A stretch of DNA of 64,000 nt, taken from NCBI GenBank assembly GCA_029961685.1, contig JARWKL010000001.1, forward strand, positions 23,572,295-23,636,294. The letters are read 5' to 3'. The notes under the pieces are model-generated. The model ran no database searches. It worked only from the letters and a program-made list of their open reading frames with translations, and was not told where the DNA came from. The position numbers and the translations under genes are program-made. Positions 40,166-52,730 of the stretch are shown one piece after another; the stretch's first letter is position 1; each line of letters opens with the position of its first letter. This stretch comes from Aristolochia californica. Its lineage: Eukaryota; Streptophyta; Magnoliopsida; Piperales; Aristolochiaceae.

Positions 40166-42434
40166 TTTTAAAGCATGCGTGGAAGAAATCTCTATCTTTT
40201 AAAATTCCAAGCTATTGGGATTGAACTAGTGGAATTTCCCAAACTTGGACAACAAAACTTTTGTGTTCATTTGTGGTGTGTGAAGAAACTTTATTTACTT
40301 ACATTTGTTATTGTTTTCAATTTTTTCCACACATAAACTCTAAAACTTTCTTTTTGTTGTGATCTATTTGCCTTTTTGGTTTATGGGATGAAGGGAGTGT
40401 GAAAACTCAATGTTTTGATTTAACAAAAAAGTGTATATCTAAAATGGAAATGAAAAATGCACAAATATAGATAGAGATAATTCCGAAGAGTGTCTGTTAT
40501 TTTTAGGGATTGTAAGCTCTTTTTAGTTTTTATATATCAGGTTTTGCAATCGTAGAGAAAAGACGGTGGCGGGGGATTTTAAACTGAGTGTAGACTCCCA
40601 ATCTGTAAGTGATTTCTTACAAAAATAAAGCCCGTTACGCATAATAAATTACTTTACTGTCATCTATGATTGTTAGGTCAGCTTTTTTTTAAAAGGGCAA
40701 AATAATGGCTTGTTTGACTCGGGTAAATATCCCACCTCACGTTCACTTGAGAATTTAATGAGCGTTTGTTATTCTCTTTAAAAGGCTTGGATCTATAGGG
40801 GATTTACATCATTAACATGTTTCAAGCATGCATATCAATTTTTAAAACATGTGTGGAAGAAATCTCTTTCTCATAAAATTTCAAGCTGTTAGGGTGTAAC
40901 TAGTGGAATTTTCCAAACTTGGACAACAAAACTATTGTGTTCATTTGAGGTGTGTGAATAAATTTTATTTACATAAATTTTTTTATTTTTTAAAATTTGT
41001 TCCATGCATAAAATCTAAAATTTTCATTTTGTTGTGATCTATTTGCCTTTTTGCTTAATGGGATGAAGGGAGAGCGAGTACTCAAAGTTTTGATTTAAGA
41101 AAAAAGAGTACATCTAAAATGGAAATGCACAATGCACAAATGTTGAGAGAGAAAATTCCCAAGAGGGTCTGTAATTTTTAGGGATTTTAAGCTCTTTTTT
41201 GTTTTTATATATCAGGTTTTGCAAGCGTCGGGAAAAGGGGCAGGCGGGGGATTTTTAACTGAGTGTTGACTCCCAATCCATAAGTCATTTCTTAGGGTAA
41301 TATAGCCCTTTACGCATGCTAAATTTCTTTACAATCATCTATGATTGTTAGGTCAGCTTTTTGTAAATGGGCAACATAATTGCTTGTTTGACTCGGGTAA
41401 ATATCCCACCGCACGTTCACTAGAGAATTTAATGAGCATTTGTTATTCTCTGTAAAAGGTTTGGATTCATAGGTGATTTGCATCTTTAACATATTTCAAG
41501 CAAGAATGTCCCTTTTTAAAGCATGCGTGCAAGAAATCTCTTGCATTTAAACTTCCAAGCAGTTAGGGATGAACCAGTGGAATTTCCCAAACTTGGACAA
41601 GAAAACTTTTGTGTTCATTTTTTGTGTGAAAATAAATTTTCTTTACTTACATTTTTTTTAAAATGTTTCACACTTAAACTCTAAAATTTTCATTTTATTG
41701 TGATCTATTTGCCTTTTTGGTTTATAGGATGAAAGGAGAGCGAAAACTCATAGTTTATATTTAAGAAAAAAGAGTAAATCGAAAATGCAAATGGGCACAA
41801 ATGTAGAGAGAGACAATTCCAAAGAGTGTCTATAATTGTAAGCTCCTTTTATTTTTTATATATCAGGTTTTGCAATAGTCTGGAAAAGGGGGAGGAGGGG
41901 AATTTTTAACTGAGCGTTGACTCCCAATCCTTAAGTCATTTCTTAGGGTAATATAGCCCGTTATGCATGATAAATCACTTTACAATCATCTCTGATTGTT
42001 AGGTCAGCTTTTTGAAAACGGGCAAAATAAAGGCTTGTTTGACTTGGGTAAATATCCCACTGCACGTTCACTTGAGAATTTGATGAGCGTTTGTTATTCT
42101 CTTTAAATGGTTTGGATCCATAGTTGATTAGCATCTTTAACATGTTTCAAGCATGCATATCCATTTTTATAGCATGTGTGGAAGAAATCTCTTTCTTATA
42201 AAATTCCAAGCTGTTAGGGTTGAACTAGTGGATTTTCCCAAACTTGGACAACAAAACTTTTGTCTTCATTTGTGGTGTGTAAATAAATTTTCTTTACTTA
42301 CTTTTGTTATAGTTTTAAATTTTTTCCATACATAGACTCCAAATTTTTCATTTTGTTGTGATCTTTTTACATTTTTGGTTGGCAGGATGAAGGGAAAGGA
42401 AAAACTCAATGTTTTGATTTAATAAAAAAGAGTA

Positions 42435-45099
42435 TATCTAAAATGGAAATGCTCAATGCATAAATGTAGAGAGAGATAATTCCAAACAGTGTCCGTTATT
42501 TTTAGGGATTGTAAGCTCTTTTTAGTTTCTATTTATCAGGTTTTGCAATCGTCGAGAAGAGGGGGTGGGGGGGGGGGGGGGGGGATTTTAAACTGAGTGT
42601 TCACTCCCAATCCGTAAGTCATTTCTAACAAAAATATAGCCGGTTACCCATGATAAATCACTTTACTATCTCCTATGATTGTTTGTCAGCTTTTTGTAAA
42701 TGTGCAAAATAATGGCTTGTTTGACTCAGGTAAATTTGCCACCGCACGTTCACTTGAGAATTTAATGAGCTTTTGTTATTTTCTTTAAATGGTTTCAGAC
42801 ATGCATAACCATTTTTAAAGCATGCGTGGAAGAAATCTCTATCTTTTAAAATTCCAAGCTATTGGGATTGAACTAGTGGAATTTCCCAAACTTGGACAAC
42901 AAAACTTTTGTGTTCATTTGTGGTGTGTGAAGAAACTTTATTTACTTACATTTGTTATTGTTTTCAATTTTTTCCACACATAAACTCTAAAACTTTCTTT
43001 TTGTTGTGATCTATTTGCCTTTTTGGTTTACGGGATGAAGGGAGTGTGAAAACTCAATGTTTTAATTTAACAAAAAAGTGTACATCTAAAATGGAAATGA
43101 AAAATGCACAAATATAGATAGAGATAATTCCGAAGAGTGTCTGTTATTTTTAGGGATTGTAAGCTCTTTTTAGTTTTTATATATCAGGTTTTGCAATCGT
43201 AGAGAAAAGAGGGTGGCGGGGGATTTTAAACTGAGTGTAGACTCCCAATCCGTAAGTGATTTCTTACAAAAATAAAGCCCGTTACGCATAATAAATTACT
43301 TTACTGTCATCTATGATTGTTAGGTCAACTTTTTTTTAAAAGGGCAAAATAATGGCTTGTTTGACTCGGGTAAATATCCCACCTCACGTTCACTTGAGAA
43401 TTTAATGAGCGTTTGTTATTCTCTTTAAAAGGCTTGGATCTATAGGGGATTTACATCATTAACATGTTTCAAGCATGCATATCAATTTTTAAAACATGTG
43501 TGGAAGAAATCTCTTTCTCATAAAATTTCAAGCTGTTAGGGTGTAACTAGTGGAATTTTCCAAACTTGGACAACAAAACTATTGTGTTCATTTGAGGTGT
43601 GTGAATAAATTTTATTTACATAAATTTTTTTATTTTTTAAAATTTGTTCCATGCATAAAATCTAAAATTTTCATTTTGTTGTGATCTATTTGCCTTTTTG
43701 CTTAACGGGATGAAGGGAGAGCGAGTACTCAAAGTTTGGATTTAAGAAAAAAGAGTACATCTAAAATGGAAATGCACAATGCACAAATGTTGAGAGAGAA
43801 AATTCCCAAGAGGGTCTGTAATTTTTAGGGATTTTAAGCTCTTTTTTGTTTTTATATATCAGGTTTTGCAAGCGTCGGGAAAAGGGGCAGGCGGGGGATT
43901 TTTAACTGAGTGTTGACTCCCAATCCATAAGTCATTTCTTAGGGTAATATAGCCCTTTACGCATGCTAAATTTCTTTACAATCATCTATGATTGTTAGGT
44001 CAGCTTTTTGTAAATGGGCAACATAATTGCTTGTTTGACTCAGGTAAATATCCCACCGCACGTTCACTAGAGAATTTAATGAGCATTTGTTATTCTCTGT
44101 AAAAGGTTTGGATTCATAGGTGATTTGCATCTTTAACATATTTCAAGCAAGAATGTCCCTTTTTAAAGCATGCGTGCAAGAAATATCTTGCATTTAAACT
44201 TCCAAGCAGTTAGGGATGAACCAGTGGAATTTCCCAAACTTGGACAACAAAACTTTTGTGTTCATTTTTTGTGTGAAAATAAATTTTCTTTACTTACATT
44301 TTTTTTAAAATGTTTCACACATAAACTCTAAAATTTTCATTTTATTGTGATCTATTTGCCTTTTTGGTTTATAGGATGAAAGGAGAGCGAAAACTCATAG
44401 TTTATATTTAAGAAAAAAGAGTAAATCGAAAATGCAAATGGGCACAAATGTAGAGAGAGACAACTCCGAAGAGTGTCTATAATTGTAAGCTTCTTTTATT
44501 TTTTATATATCAGGTTTTGCAATAGTCAGGAAAAGGGGGAGGAGGGGAATTTTTAACTGAGCGTTGACTCCCAATCCTTAAGTCATTTCTTAGGGTAATA
44601 TAGCCCGTTATGCATGATAAATCACTTTACAATCATCTCTGATTGTTAGGTCAGCTTTTTGAAAACGGGCAAAATAAAGGCTTGTTTGACTTGGGTAAAT
44701 ATCCCACTGCACGTTCACTTGAGAATTTGATGAGCGTTTGTTATTCTCTTTAAATGGTTTGGATCCATAGTTGATTAGCATCTTTAACATGTTTCAAGCA
44801 TGCATATCCATTTTTATAGCATGTGTGGAAGAAATCTCTTTCTTATAAAATTCCAAGCTGTTAGGGTTGAACTAGTGGAATTTCCCAAACTTGGACAACA
44901 AAACTTTTGTCTTCATTTGTGGTGTGTAAATAAATTTTCTTTACTTACTTTTGTTATAGTTTTAAATTTTTTCCATACATAGACTCCAAATTTTTCATTT
45001 TGTTGTGATCTATTTGCATTTTTGGTTGGCAGGATGAAGGGAAAGGAAAAACTCAATGTTTTGATTTAATAAAAAAGAGTATATCTAAAATGGAAATGC
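42435..45099 (+). repeat. Higher-order repeat: ~2.65-kb tetramer, copy 2
   Basis: This repeats copy 1 with about 99% identity by my count. Examples of differences are TACGGG for TATGGG, CAGAC for TAGAC, GACAACTCCGAAG for GACAATTCCAAAG, and CTATTTGC for CTTTTTAC. Homology ends near 45099, where GCACAATGCACAAATG replaces the GCTCAATGCATAAATG that starts copy 2. Confidence 0.93.
42561..42584 (+). repeat. Poly-G expansion (18 G)
   Basis: GGGGG-T is followed by 18 G at 42567-42584, the equivalent of the 24-G run in the first tetramer copy. The difference of six G accounts for the change of offset between copies from 2653 to 2647. Confidence 0.85.
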
Positions 45100-45470
45100 A
45101 CAATGCACAAATGTAGAGAGAGATAATTCCAAAGAGTGTCTGTAATTTTTAGGGATTGTAAGCTCTTTTTAGTTTTTATGTATCAGGTTTTGCAATCGTC
45201 GGGAAAAGGGGGAGGCGGGGGATTTTCAACTGAGTATTGACTCCCAATCCACAAGTCATTTCTTAAGGTAATATAGCCTGTTACGCATAATAAATCACTT
45301 TATAATAAACTATGATTGTTATGTCAGCTTTTTGTAAATGGGCAAAATAATGGCTTGTTTGACTCTGGTAAATATCCCAGGGGACATTCACTTGAGAATT
45401 TAATGAGCGTTTGTTATTCTCTTTAAAAGGTTTGGATCCATAGGTGATTTGCATATTTAACATGTTTCAA

Positions 45471-45785
45471 GAATGCATGTCCATTTTTAAAGAATGTGTG
45501 GAAAAAATCTCTTTCATATAAAATTCCAAGATGTTAGGGTTGAACTAGTGTAATTTCCCAAACTTGGACAACAAAACTTTTGTGTTCATTTGTGGTGTTT
45601 GAATAAATTTTCTTTAATTATATTTGTTATTTTTTAATTTTTTTTCCATATGTAAACTCTAAAATTTTCATTTGGTTGTGACCTATTTGCCTTTTTGGTT
45701 AAGGGATTAAGGGAAAGAGAAAACTCAAAGTTTTGATTAAAGAAAAAAGAATACATCTAAAATAGAAATGCACAATGCAACATGT
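45471..45785 (+). repeat. Truncated monomer fused to the next copy
   Basis: At about 45779 GCACAATGCAA is joined to CATGTGTGGAAG. This skips about 380 bp, from the GTAGAGAGAG word through the G-rich block, the dyad and the GGATCC region to the second GCATG. The shared GCA/CATG bases at the join suggest microhomology. The following copy continues normally to the anchor at 46435. Confidence 0.87.
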
Positions 45786-47103
45786 GTGGAAGAAATCTCT
45801 TTCTTATAAAAATTCAAGCTCTTGGGGTTGAACTAGTGGAATTTTTCAAACTTCGACAACAAAACTTTTGTGTTCATTTGTGGTGGGTGAATAAATTTTC
45901 TTTACTTAAATTTTTTTATTTTTTTAAAAATTCTTTCCATGCATAAACTGTAATATTTTTATTTTGTTGTGATCTATTTGCCTTTTTGGTTTACGGGATG
46001 GAGGGAGAGCGAAAACTCAAAGTTTTGATTTTAGAAAAAAGAGTACATCTAAAATGGAAATGCACAATGTACAAATTTAGACAGAGATAATTCTGACGAG
46101 TGTCCGTAAATTTTAGGGATTGTAAGCTCTTTTTAGTTTTTATGTATAAGGTTTCGCAATCGTCGAGAAAAGGGGCAGGCGGGGGATTTTTAACTGAGTG
46201 TTGACTCTCAATCCATAAGTCATTTCATAGGGTAATATAGCCCATTATGAGAGATAAATCACTTTACAATCATCTATGATTGGTAGGTAAATTTTTTGTA
46301 AATGGGTAAAATAATGGCTTGTATGACTCGGGTAAATATCCCACCGCACGTTTACTTGAGAATTTATTGAGCGTTAGTTATTCTCTTTAAAAGGTTTGGA
46401 TCCATTGGTGATTTGCATCTTTAACATGTTTCAAGCATGCATTTCCATTTTTAAAGCATGTGTGGAAGAAATTTCTTTCTCATAAAATTCCAAGCTGTTA
46501 GGGTTGAAGTAGTGGAATTTCCCAAACTTGGTAACAATACTTTTGTATTCATTTGTGGTGTGTGAATAAATTTTCTTTACTTACATTTGTTATTTTTTAA
46601 AATTTTTTCCATACATAAACTCTAAAATTTTCTTTTTGTTGTGATCTATTTCCCTTTATGGTTTAAAGGTTGAAGGGAGAGCGAAAACCAAAAGTTTGGA
46701 TTTAAGAAAAAAGAGTACATCTAAAATGGAAATGCACAATGCACAAACGTAGAGAGATAATTCCAAAGAGTGTCTATAATTTTTTGGGATTGTAAGCACT
46801 TTTTAGTTTTTATATATCAGGTTTTGAAATCATCGCGAAAAGAGGGAGGCAGGGGATTTTTAACTGAGTGTTGACTCTCAATCCATAAGTCATTTCTTAG
46901 GCTAATATAGCCCGTTACGCATGATAAATCACTTTAAAATCAACTAGGATTGTTAGGTCAGCTTTTTGTCAATGGCCAAAATAATGGCTTGTTTGACTCG
47001 TGTAAATATCCACCGCACGTTCACTGGAGAATTTAATGAGTGTTTGTTGTTCTCTTTAAAAGGTTTGGATCCAAAGGTGATTTGCTTCTTTAACATGTTT
47101 CAA

Positions 47104-47736
47104 GCACGCGTATCCATTTTTAAAGCATGTGTGGAAAAAATCTCTTTCTTATAAATTTCCAAGCTGTAAGGGTTGAACTAGTGAAATTTCCCAAACTTGG
47201 ACAACAAAACTTAAATTTGTTGTTGTTTTAAATTTTTTCCATACATAAACTCTAAAATTTTCATTTTGTTGTGATCTATTTGCCTTTTTGGTTTACGGGA
47301 TGAAGGGAGAGCGAAATTCAAAGTTTTGATTTAAGAAAAAAGAGTACATCTAAAATGGACATGCACAATACACAAATGTAGAGAGAGATAATTCCGAAGT
47401 GTTTTTGTAATTTTTAGGGATTGTAAGCTCTTTTTATTTTTTATATATTTAGTTTTGCAATCGTCTAGAAAAGGGCGAGGCGGGGGATTTTTTATATGAG
47501 AGTTGACTCCCAATCCATAAGTCATTTCTTAGGTTAATATAGCTTGTTACGCATGATAAATCCCTTTACAATCTTCTATGATTGTCAGGTAAGGTTATGG
47601 TAAATGGGCAAAATAATGGCTTGTTTGACTCGTGTAAATATCTCACCACACGTTCACTTGAGAATTTAATGAGCGTTTGTTATTCTCTTTAAAATGTTTG
47701 GATCCATAGGTTATTTGCATCTTTAACATGTTTCAA
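47104..47736 (+). repeat. Monomer with ~39-bp deletion
   Basis: At about 47212 GACAACAAAACTT is joined to AAATTTGTTGTTG. The TTGTGTTCATTTGTGG and GTGTGAATAAATTTTC words are missing. ACTT occurs at both edges in intact copies. Confidence 0.83.
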
Positions 47737-50700
47737 GCATGTATATTCATTTTTAAATCATGTGTGCAAGAAATCTCTTTCTTATAATATTCCAAGCTGT
47801 TAGGGTTGAATTTTGTAGAATTTCCCAAACTTGGACAACAAAACTTTTGTGTTCATTTGTGGTGCATGAATTAATTTTCTTTACTTACATTTGTTATTGT
47901 TTTAAATTTTTTCCATACATAAAATCTAAAATTTTCATTTTGTTAAGATCTATTTGCCTTTTTTTGTTTACGGGATGCATGGAGAGCGAAAACTCAAAAT
48001 TTAGATTTAAGAAAAAAGAGTACATTGAAAATGGAAATGCACAAGGCACAAATTTAGAGAGAGACAATTCTGAAGAGTGTCGCTAATTTTTAGGGATTGT
48101 AAGTCCATTTTAGTTTTTATATATACAGTTTTGCAATAGTCGAGAAAAGGGTAGGCAGGGGATTTTTAACTGAGTGTTCAATACCAATCCATAAGTCATT
48201 TCTTTGGGTAATATTGCCCGTTACGCATGATAAATAACTTTACAATCATCTATGATTGTTAGGTCAGCTTTTTTAAAATGGGAAAATAAAGGCTTGTTTG
48301 ACTCTGGTAAATATCCCACCACACATTCATTTGAGAATTTACTGAGTGTTTGTTATTGTCTTTGAAAGGTTTGGATCCATAGGTGATTTGCTTTTTAACA
48401 TGTTTCAAGCATGCATATTAATTTTTAAAGCATGTGTGGAAGAAATCTCTTTCTTATAAAATTCCAAGCTGTTAAGGTTGAACTAATGGAATTTCCCAAA
48501 CTTGGACAACAAAACTTTTGTGTTCATTTGTGGTGTGTGAATAAATTTTATTTACATACTATTGTTTTAAATTTTTTCCGTACATAAACTTTAAAATTTT
48601 CGTTTTGTTGTGATCTATTTGCTCTTTTGGTTTACAGGATGAAGGAAGGGTGAAAACTCAAAGTTTTGATTTAAGAAAACAGAGAACATCTAAAATGGAA
48701 ATTCAAAATGCACATATGTAGAGAGAGATAATTCCGAAGTTTGTCGGTGATTTTTAAGGATTGTAAGCTCTTTTTAGTTATTATCTATCAGGTTTTGTAA
48801 TAGTCGGGAAAAGGGGGAGGTGGCGGATTTTTAACTGAGTGTTGACTCCTAATCCATAAGTCATTTCATAGGCTAATTTAGCCCATTACGCATGATAAAT
48901 TACTTTATAATCATCAATTATTGTTAGGTCAGCTTTTTGTAAATGGGCAAAATAATGGCTTGTTTGACACAGGTAAATATGCCACCGCACGTTCATTTGA
49001 GAATTTAATGAGCGTTTGTTATTCTCTTTAAAAGGTTTGGATCCATAGGTTATTTGCATCTTTATCATGTTTCATGCATGCATATCCATTTTTAGAGCTT
49101 GTGTGGAAGAAATCTCTTTCTTATAAAATTCCAAGATCTTAGGGTTGAACTAGTGGAATTTCCCAAATTGGAAAAAAAACTTTTGTGTTCATTTGTGGTG
49201 TGTGAATAAATTTTCGTTACTTATATTTGTTAATGTTTTGAATTTTTTCCTACATAAACTCTAAAATTTTCATTTTTTTTCGATCTATTAGCCTTTTTTG
49301 TTTATGGGATGAAGGGAGAGCGAAAACTCAAAGTTTTGATATAAGAAAAAAGAGTACATCTATAATGAAATGCACAATGCACAAATGTAGTGAGATATAA
49401 TTCCGAAGAGTGTCTATAACTTTTAGGAATTGTGAGCCCTTTTTAGTTTTTATATATCAGGTTTTGCAATCATCGGTAAGAGGGTGAGGCAGGGGATTTT
49501 TAACTGAGTGTTGACTCCGAATCCATAAGTCATTTCATAGGCTAATGTAGCCCGTTACACATGATAAATCACTTTATAATCTTCTATGATTGTTAGATCA
49601 GCTTTTTGTAAATGGGCAAAATAATGGCGTGTTTGACTCGGGTAAATATCCCATCGCACGTTCACTTGAAAATTTATTGAGCGTTTGTTATTCTCTTTAA
49701 AAGGTTTGGATCCATAGGTTATTTGCATCTTTAACATGTTTCTAGCATGCATATCCATTTTTAAAGCATGTGTGAAAGAAATCTCTTTCTTATAAAATTC
49801 AAAGATAGTAGGGTTAAACTAGTGGAATTTCCCTTACTTGAAAAAAAAACTTTTGTTCATTTGTGGAGTGTGAATAAATTTTATTTACTTATATTTGTTA
49901 ATGTTTTGAATTTTTTCCTACAGAAACTCAAAAATTTTCATTTTTTTGTGATCTATTAGCCTTTTTTGTTTATGGGATGAAGGGAGAGCGAAAATCCAAA
50001 GTTTTGATTTAAGAAAAATGAGTACATCTAAAATGGAAATGCACAATGAAAAAATGTAGAGAGTGATAATTCCAAAGAGTGTCTGTAACTTTTTGGGATT
50101 GTAAGCACTTTTTAGTTTTTATATATCAGGTTTTGCAATCGTCTGTAAAAGGGGGAGGCGGGGGATTTTTAACTGAGTGTTGACTCCCAATCCATAAGTA
50201 ATTTCATAGGCTAATGTAGCCCGTTACGCATGATAAATCACTTTATAATCATCTATGATTGTTAGGTCAGCTCTTTGTAAATGGGCAAAATAATGGCTCG
50301 TTTGACTCGGGTAAATATCCCACCACACGGTCACTTGAGAATTTAATGAGCGTTTGTTATTCTCTTTTAATGGTTTGGATCCAATGGTGATTTCCATCTT
50401 TATCAAGTTTCAAGCACACGTATCCATTTTTTAAGCATGTGTGGAAGAAATCTCTTTCTTATAAATTTCCAAGCTGTATGGGTTGAACTAGTGGAATTTC
50501 CCAAACTTGGACAACAAAAATTTTGTGTTCATTTGTGGTGTGCGAATAAATTTTCTTTACTTACATTTGTTATTCTTTAAAATTTTTTCCTTACATAAAC
50601 TCTAAAATTTTCATTTTGTTGTGATCTATTTGCCTTTTTGGTTTACGGAATGAAGGGAGAGCAAAAACTCAATGTTTTGATTTAAGAAAAAGGAGTACAT

Positions 50701-52730
50701 CTAAAATGGAAATACAGAATACACAAATGTAAAGAGAGATAATTCCGAAGTGTGTCTGTAATTTTTAGGGATTGTAAGCTCTTTTTAGTTTTTATATATC
50801 AGGTTTTGCAATCGTTTGGAAAAGGGGGAGGCGGGGGATATTTTATATGAGTGTTGACTCCCAAACCATTAGTCATTTCTTAGGGTAATATAGCCCGTTA
50901 CGCATGATAAATCCCTTTAAAATCATCTATGATTGTCAGATAAGGTTTTGGTAAATTGGCAAAATAATGGTTTGTTTGACTCGGATAAATATCCCACCAC
51001 ACGTTCACTTGAGAATTTAATGAGCGTTTGTTATTCTCTTTAAAATGTTTGGATCCATAGGTTATTTGCATCTTTAACATGTTTCAAGCATGCATATCCA
51101 TTTTTAAAGCATGTGTGGAAGAAATCTCTTTCTTATAAAATTCCAAGCTGTTAGGGATGAACTAGTGGAATTTCCTAAACTTGGACATCAAAACTTTTGT
51201 GTTCATTTGTGGTGTGTGAATAAATTTTTTTTACTAACATTTGTTATTTTTAAAAATTTTACTTACATAAACTCTCAAATTTTCATTTTGTTGTGATCTA
51301 TGTCCCTTTTTGGTTTATGGGATCAAGGGAGAGTGAAAACTCAAAGTTTTGATTAAAGAAAATAGAGTACATATAAAATGGAAATGCAAAATGCATAAAT
51401 ATAGAGAGAGATAATTCCGAAGAGTGTCTGTAATTTTTTGGGATTTTAAGCTCTTTTTAGTTTTTATATCTCTGGTTTTGCAATCATCGGGAAAAGGGGG
51501 AGGCGGGAGATTTTTAACTGAGTGTTGACTCTCAATCCATAAGGCATTTTATAAGCTAATATAGCCCGTTACGCATGACAAATCACTTTACAATCCTCTA
51601 TGATTGTTAGGTCAGGTTTTTGTAAATGGGCGAAATAATGGCTTGTTTGACTCGGGTAAATATCCCACCGCATATTCACTTGAAATTTTAATGAGAGTTT
51701 GTAATTCTCTATAAAAGGTTTGGATCCATAGGTGATTTGCATCTTTAACATGTCTCAAGCATGCATATCCATTTTTAAAGCATGTGTGGAAGAAATCTCT
51801 TTCTTATAAAATCCAAGCTGTTAGGGTTGAACTAGTGGAATTTTCCAAACTTGGACAACAAAACTTTTTTGTTCATTTGTTGAGTGTGATTAAATTTTAT
51901 TTACTTACATTTTTTATTTCTTTAAACTTTTTCCATACAAAAACTCTAAAATTTTCATTTTGTTGTGATCTATTTTACTTTTTGGTTGACGGGATGAAGG
52001 GAGAGCGAAATCTCAAAATGTTGATTTAAGAAAAAAGAGTACATCTAAAATGGAAATACACAATGGAATAATGTAGTGAGAGATAATTCCGAAGAGTTTC
52101 TGTAAATTTTAGGGATTGTAAGCTCTTTTTAGTTTTTATATATCAGGTTTTACGATAGTGGGGAAAAGGGGGAGGTGAAGGATTTTAAACTGAGTGTTGA
52201 CAACCATTCCATAAGACATTTCTTAGGGTAATATTTCTTGTTACGCATGATAAATAACTTTACTATCATCTATGATTGTTAGGTCCGCTTTTTGTAAATG
52301 GGAAAAATAATGGCTTGTTTGACAAGGGTAAATATCCCAACGCACGTTCACTTGAAATTTTAATGAGAGTTTGTAATTCTCTTTAAAAGGTTTGGATCCA
52401 TAGGTGATTTGCATCTTTAACATGTTTCAAGCATGCATATCCATTTTTAAAGCGTGTGTGGAAGAAATCTCTTTCTTATAAAATTCCAAGCTGTTAGTTT
52501 TGAACTAGTGGAATTTCCAAAACTTGGACAACAAAACTTTTGTGTTCATTTGTGGTGTGTGAATAAATTTTTTTTACTTAGATTTGTTATTTTTAAAAAA
52601 ATTTCCATACATAAACTCTAAATTTTTCATATTTTTGTGATCTATTTGCCTTTTTAGTTGACGGAATGAAGGGAGAGTGAAAACTCAAAGTTTTGATTTA
52701 AGAAAAAAGAGTACATCTAAAATGGAAATG

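Larger units (their letters stand above)
39782..42434 (+). repeat. Higher-order repeat: ~2.65-kb tetramer, copy 1
   Basis: It contains monomers anchored at 40152, 40826, 41500 and 42151, which recur at 42799, 43473, 44147 and 44798, all offset by 2647 bp. Before the poly-G run the offset is 2653, because the run is 6 bases longer here. Diagnostic words are CTAACAAAAATATAGCCGG, a 34-bp loss of the GGATCC region before 40152, GCAAGAATGTCCC at 41500 and GTTGATTAGC before 42151. I counted about 17 substitutions against copy 2. Confidence 0.93.
45100..52730 (+). repeat. Array segment 4: regular monomers
   Basis: Anchors lie at 45471, 46435, 47104, 47737, 48409, 49076, 49745, 50414, 51088, 51759 and 52431, with one anchor-less copy joined at 45780. 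Many copies here read ATAATTCCGAAG where others read ATAATTCCAAAG. From 48.9 to 52.4 kb five of six successive monomers keep the same 60-codon minus-strand frame open. The copy anchored at 52431 already has the GACAAGGGTAAAT word typical of the third member of the trimer that follows. No gene is present. Confidence 0.92.

Noticed and set aside
47760..48086. Longest open frame, 108 codons on the plus strand
   Set aside because: It is the usual plus-strand frame extended by two frame-changing indels in one copy. It runs through satellite landmarks and is not open in neighbours.
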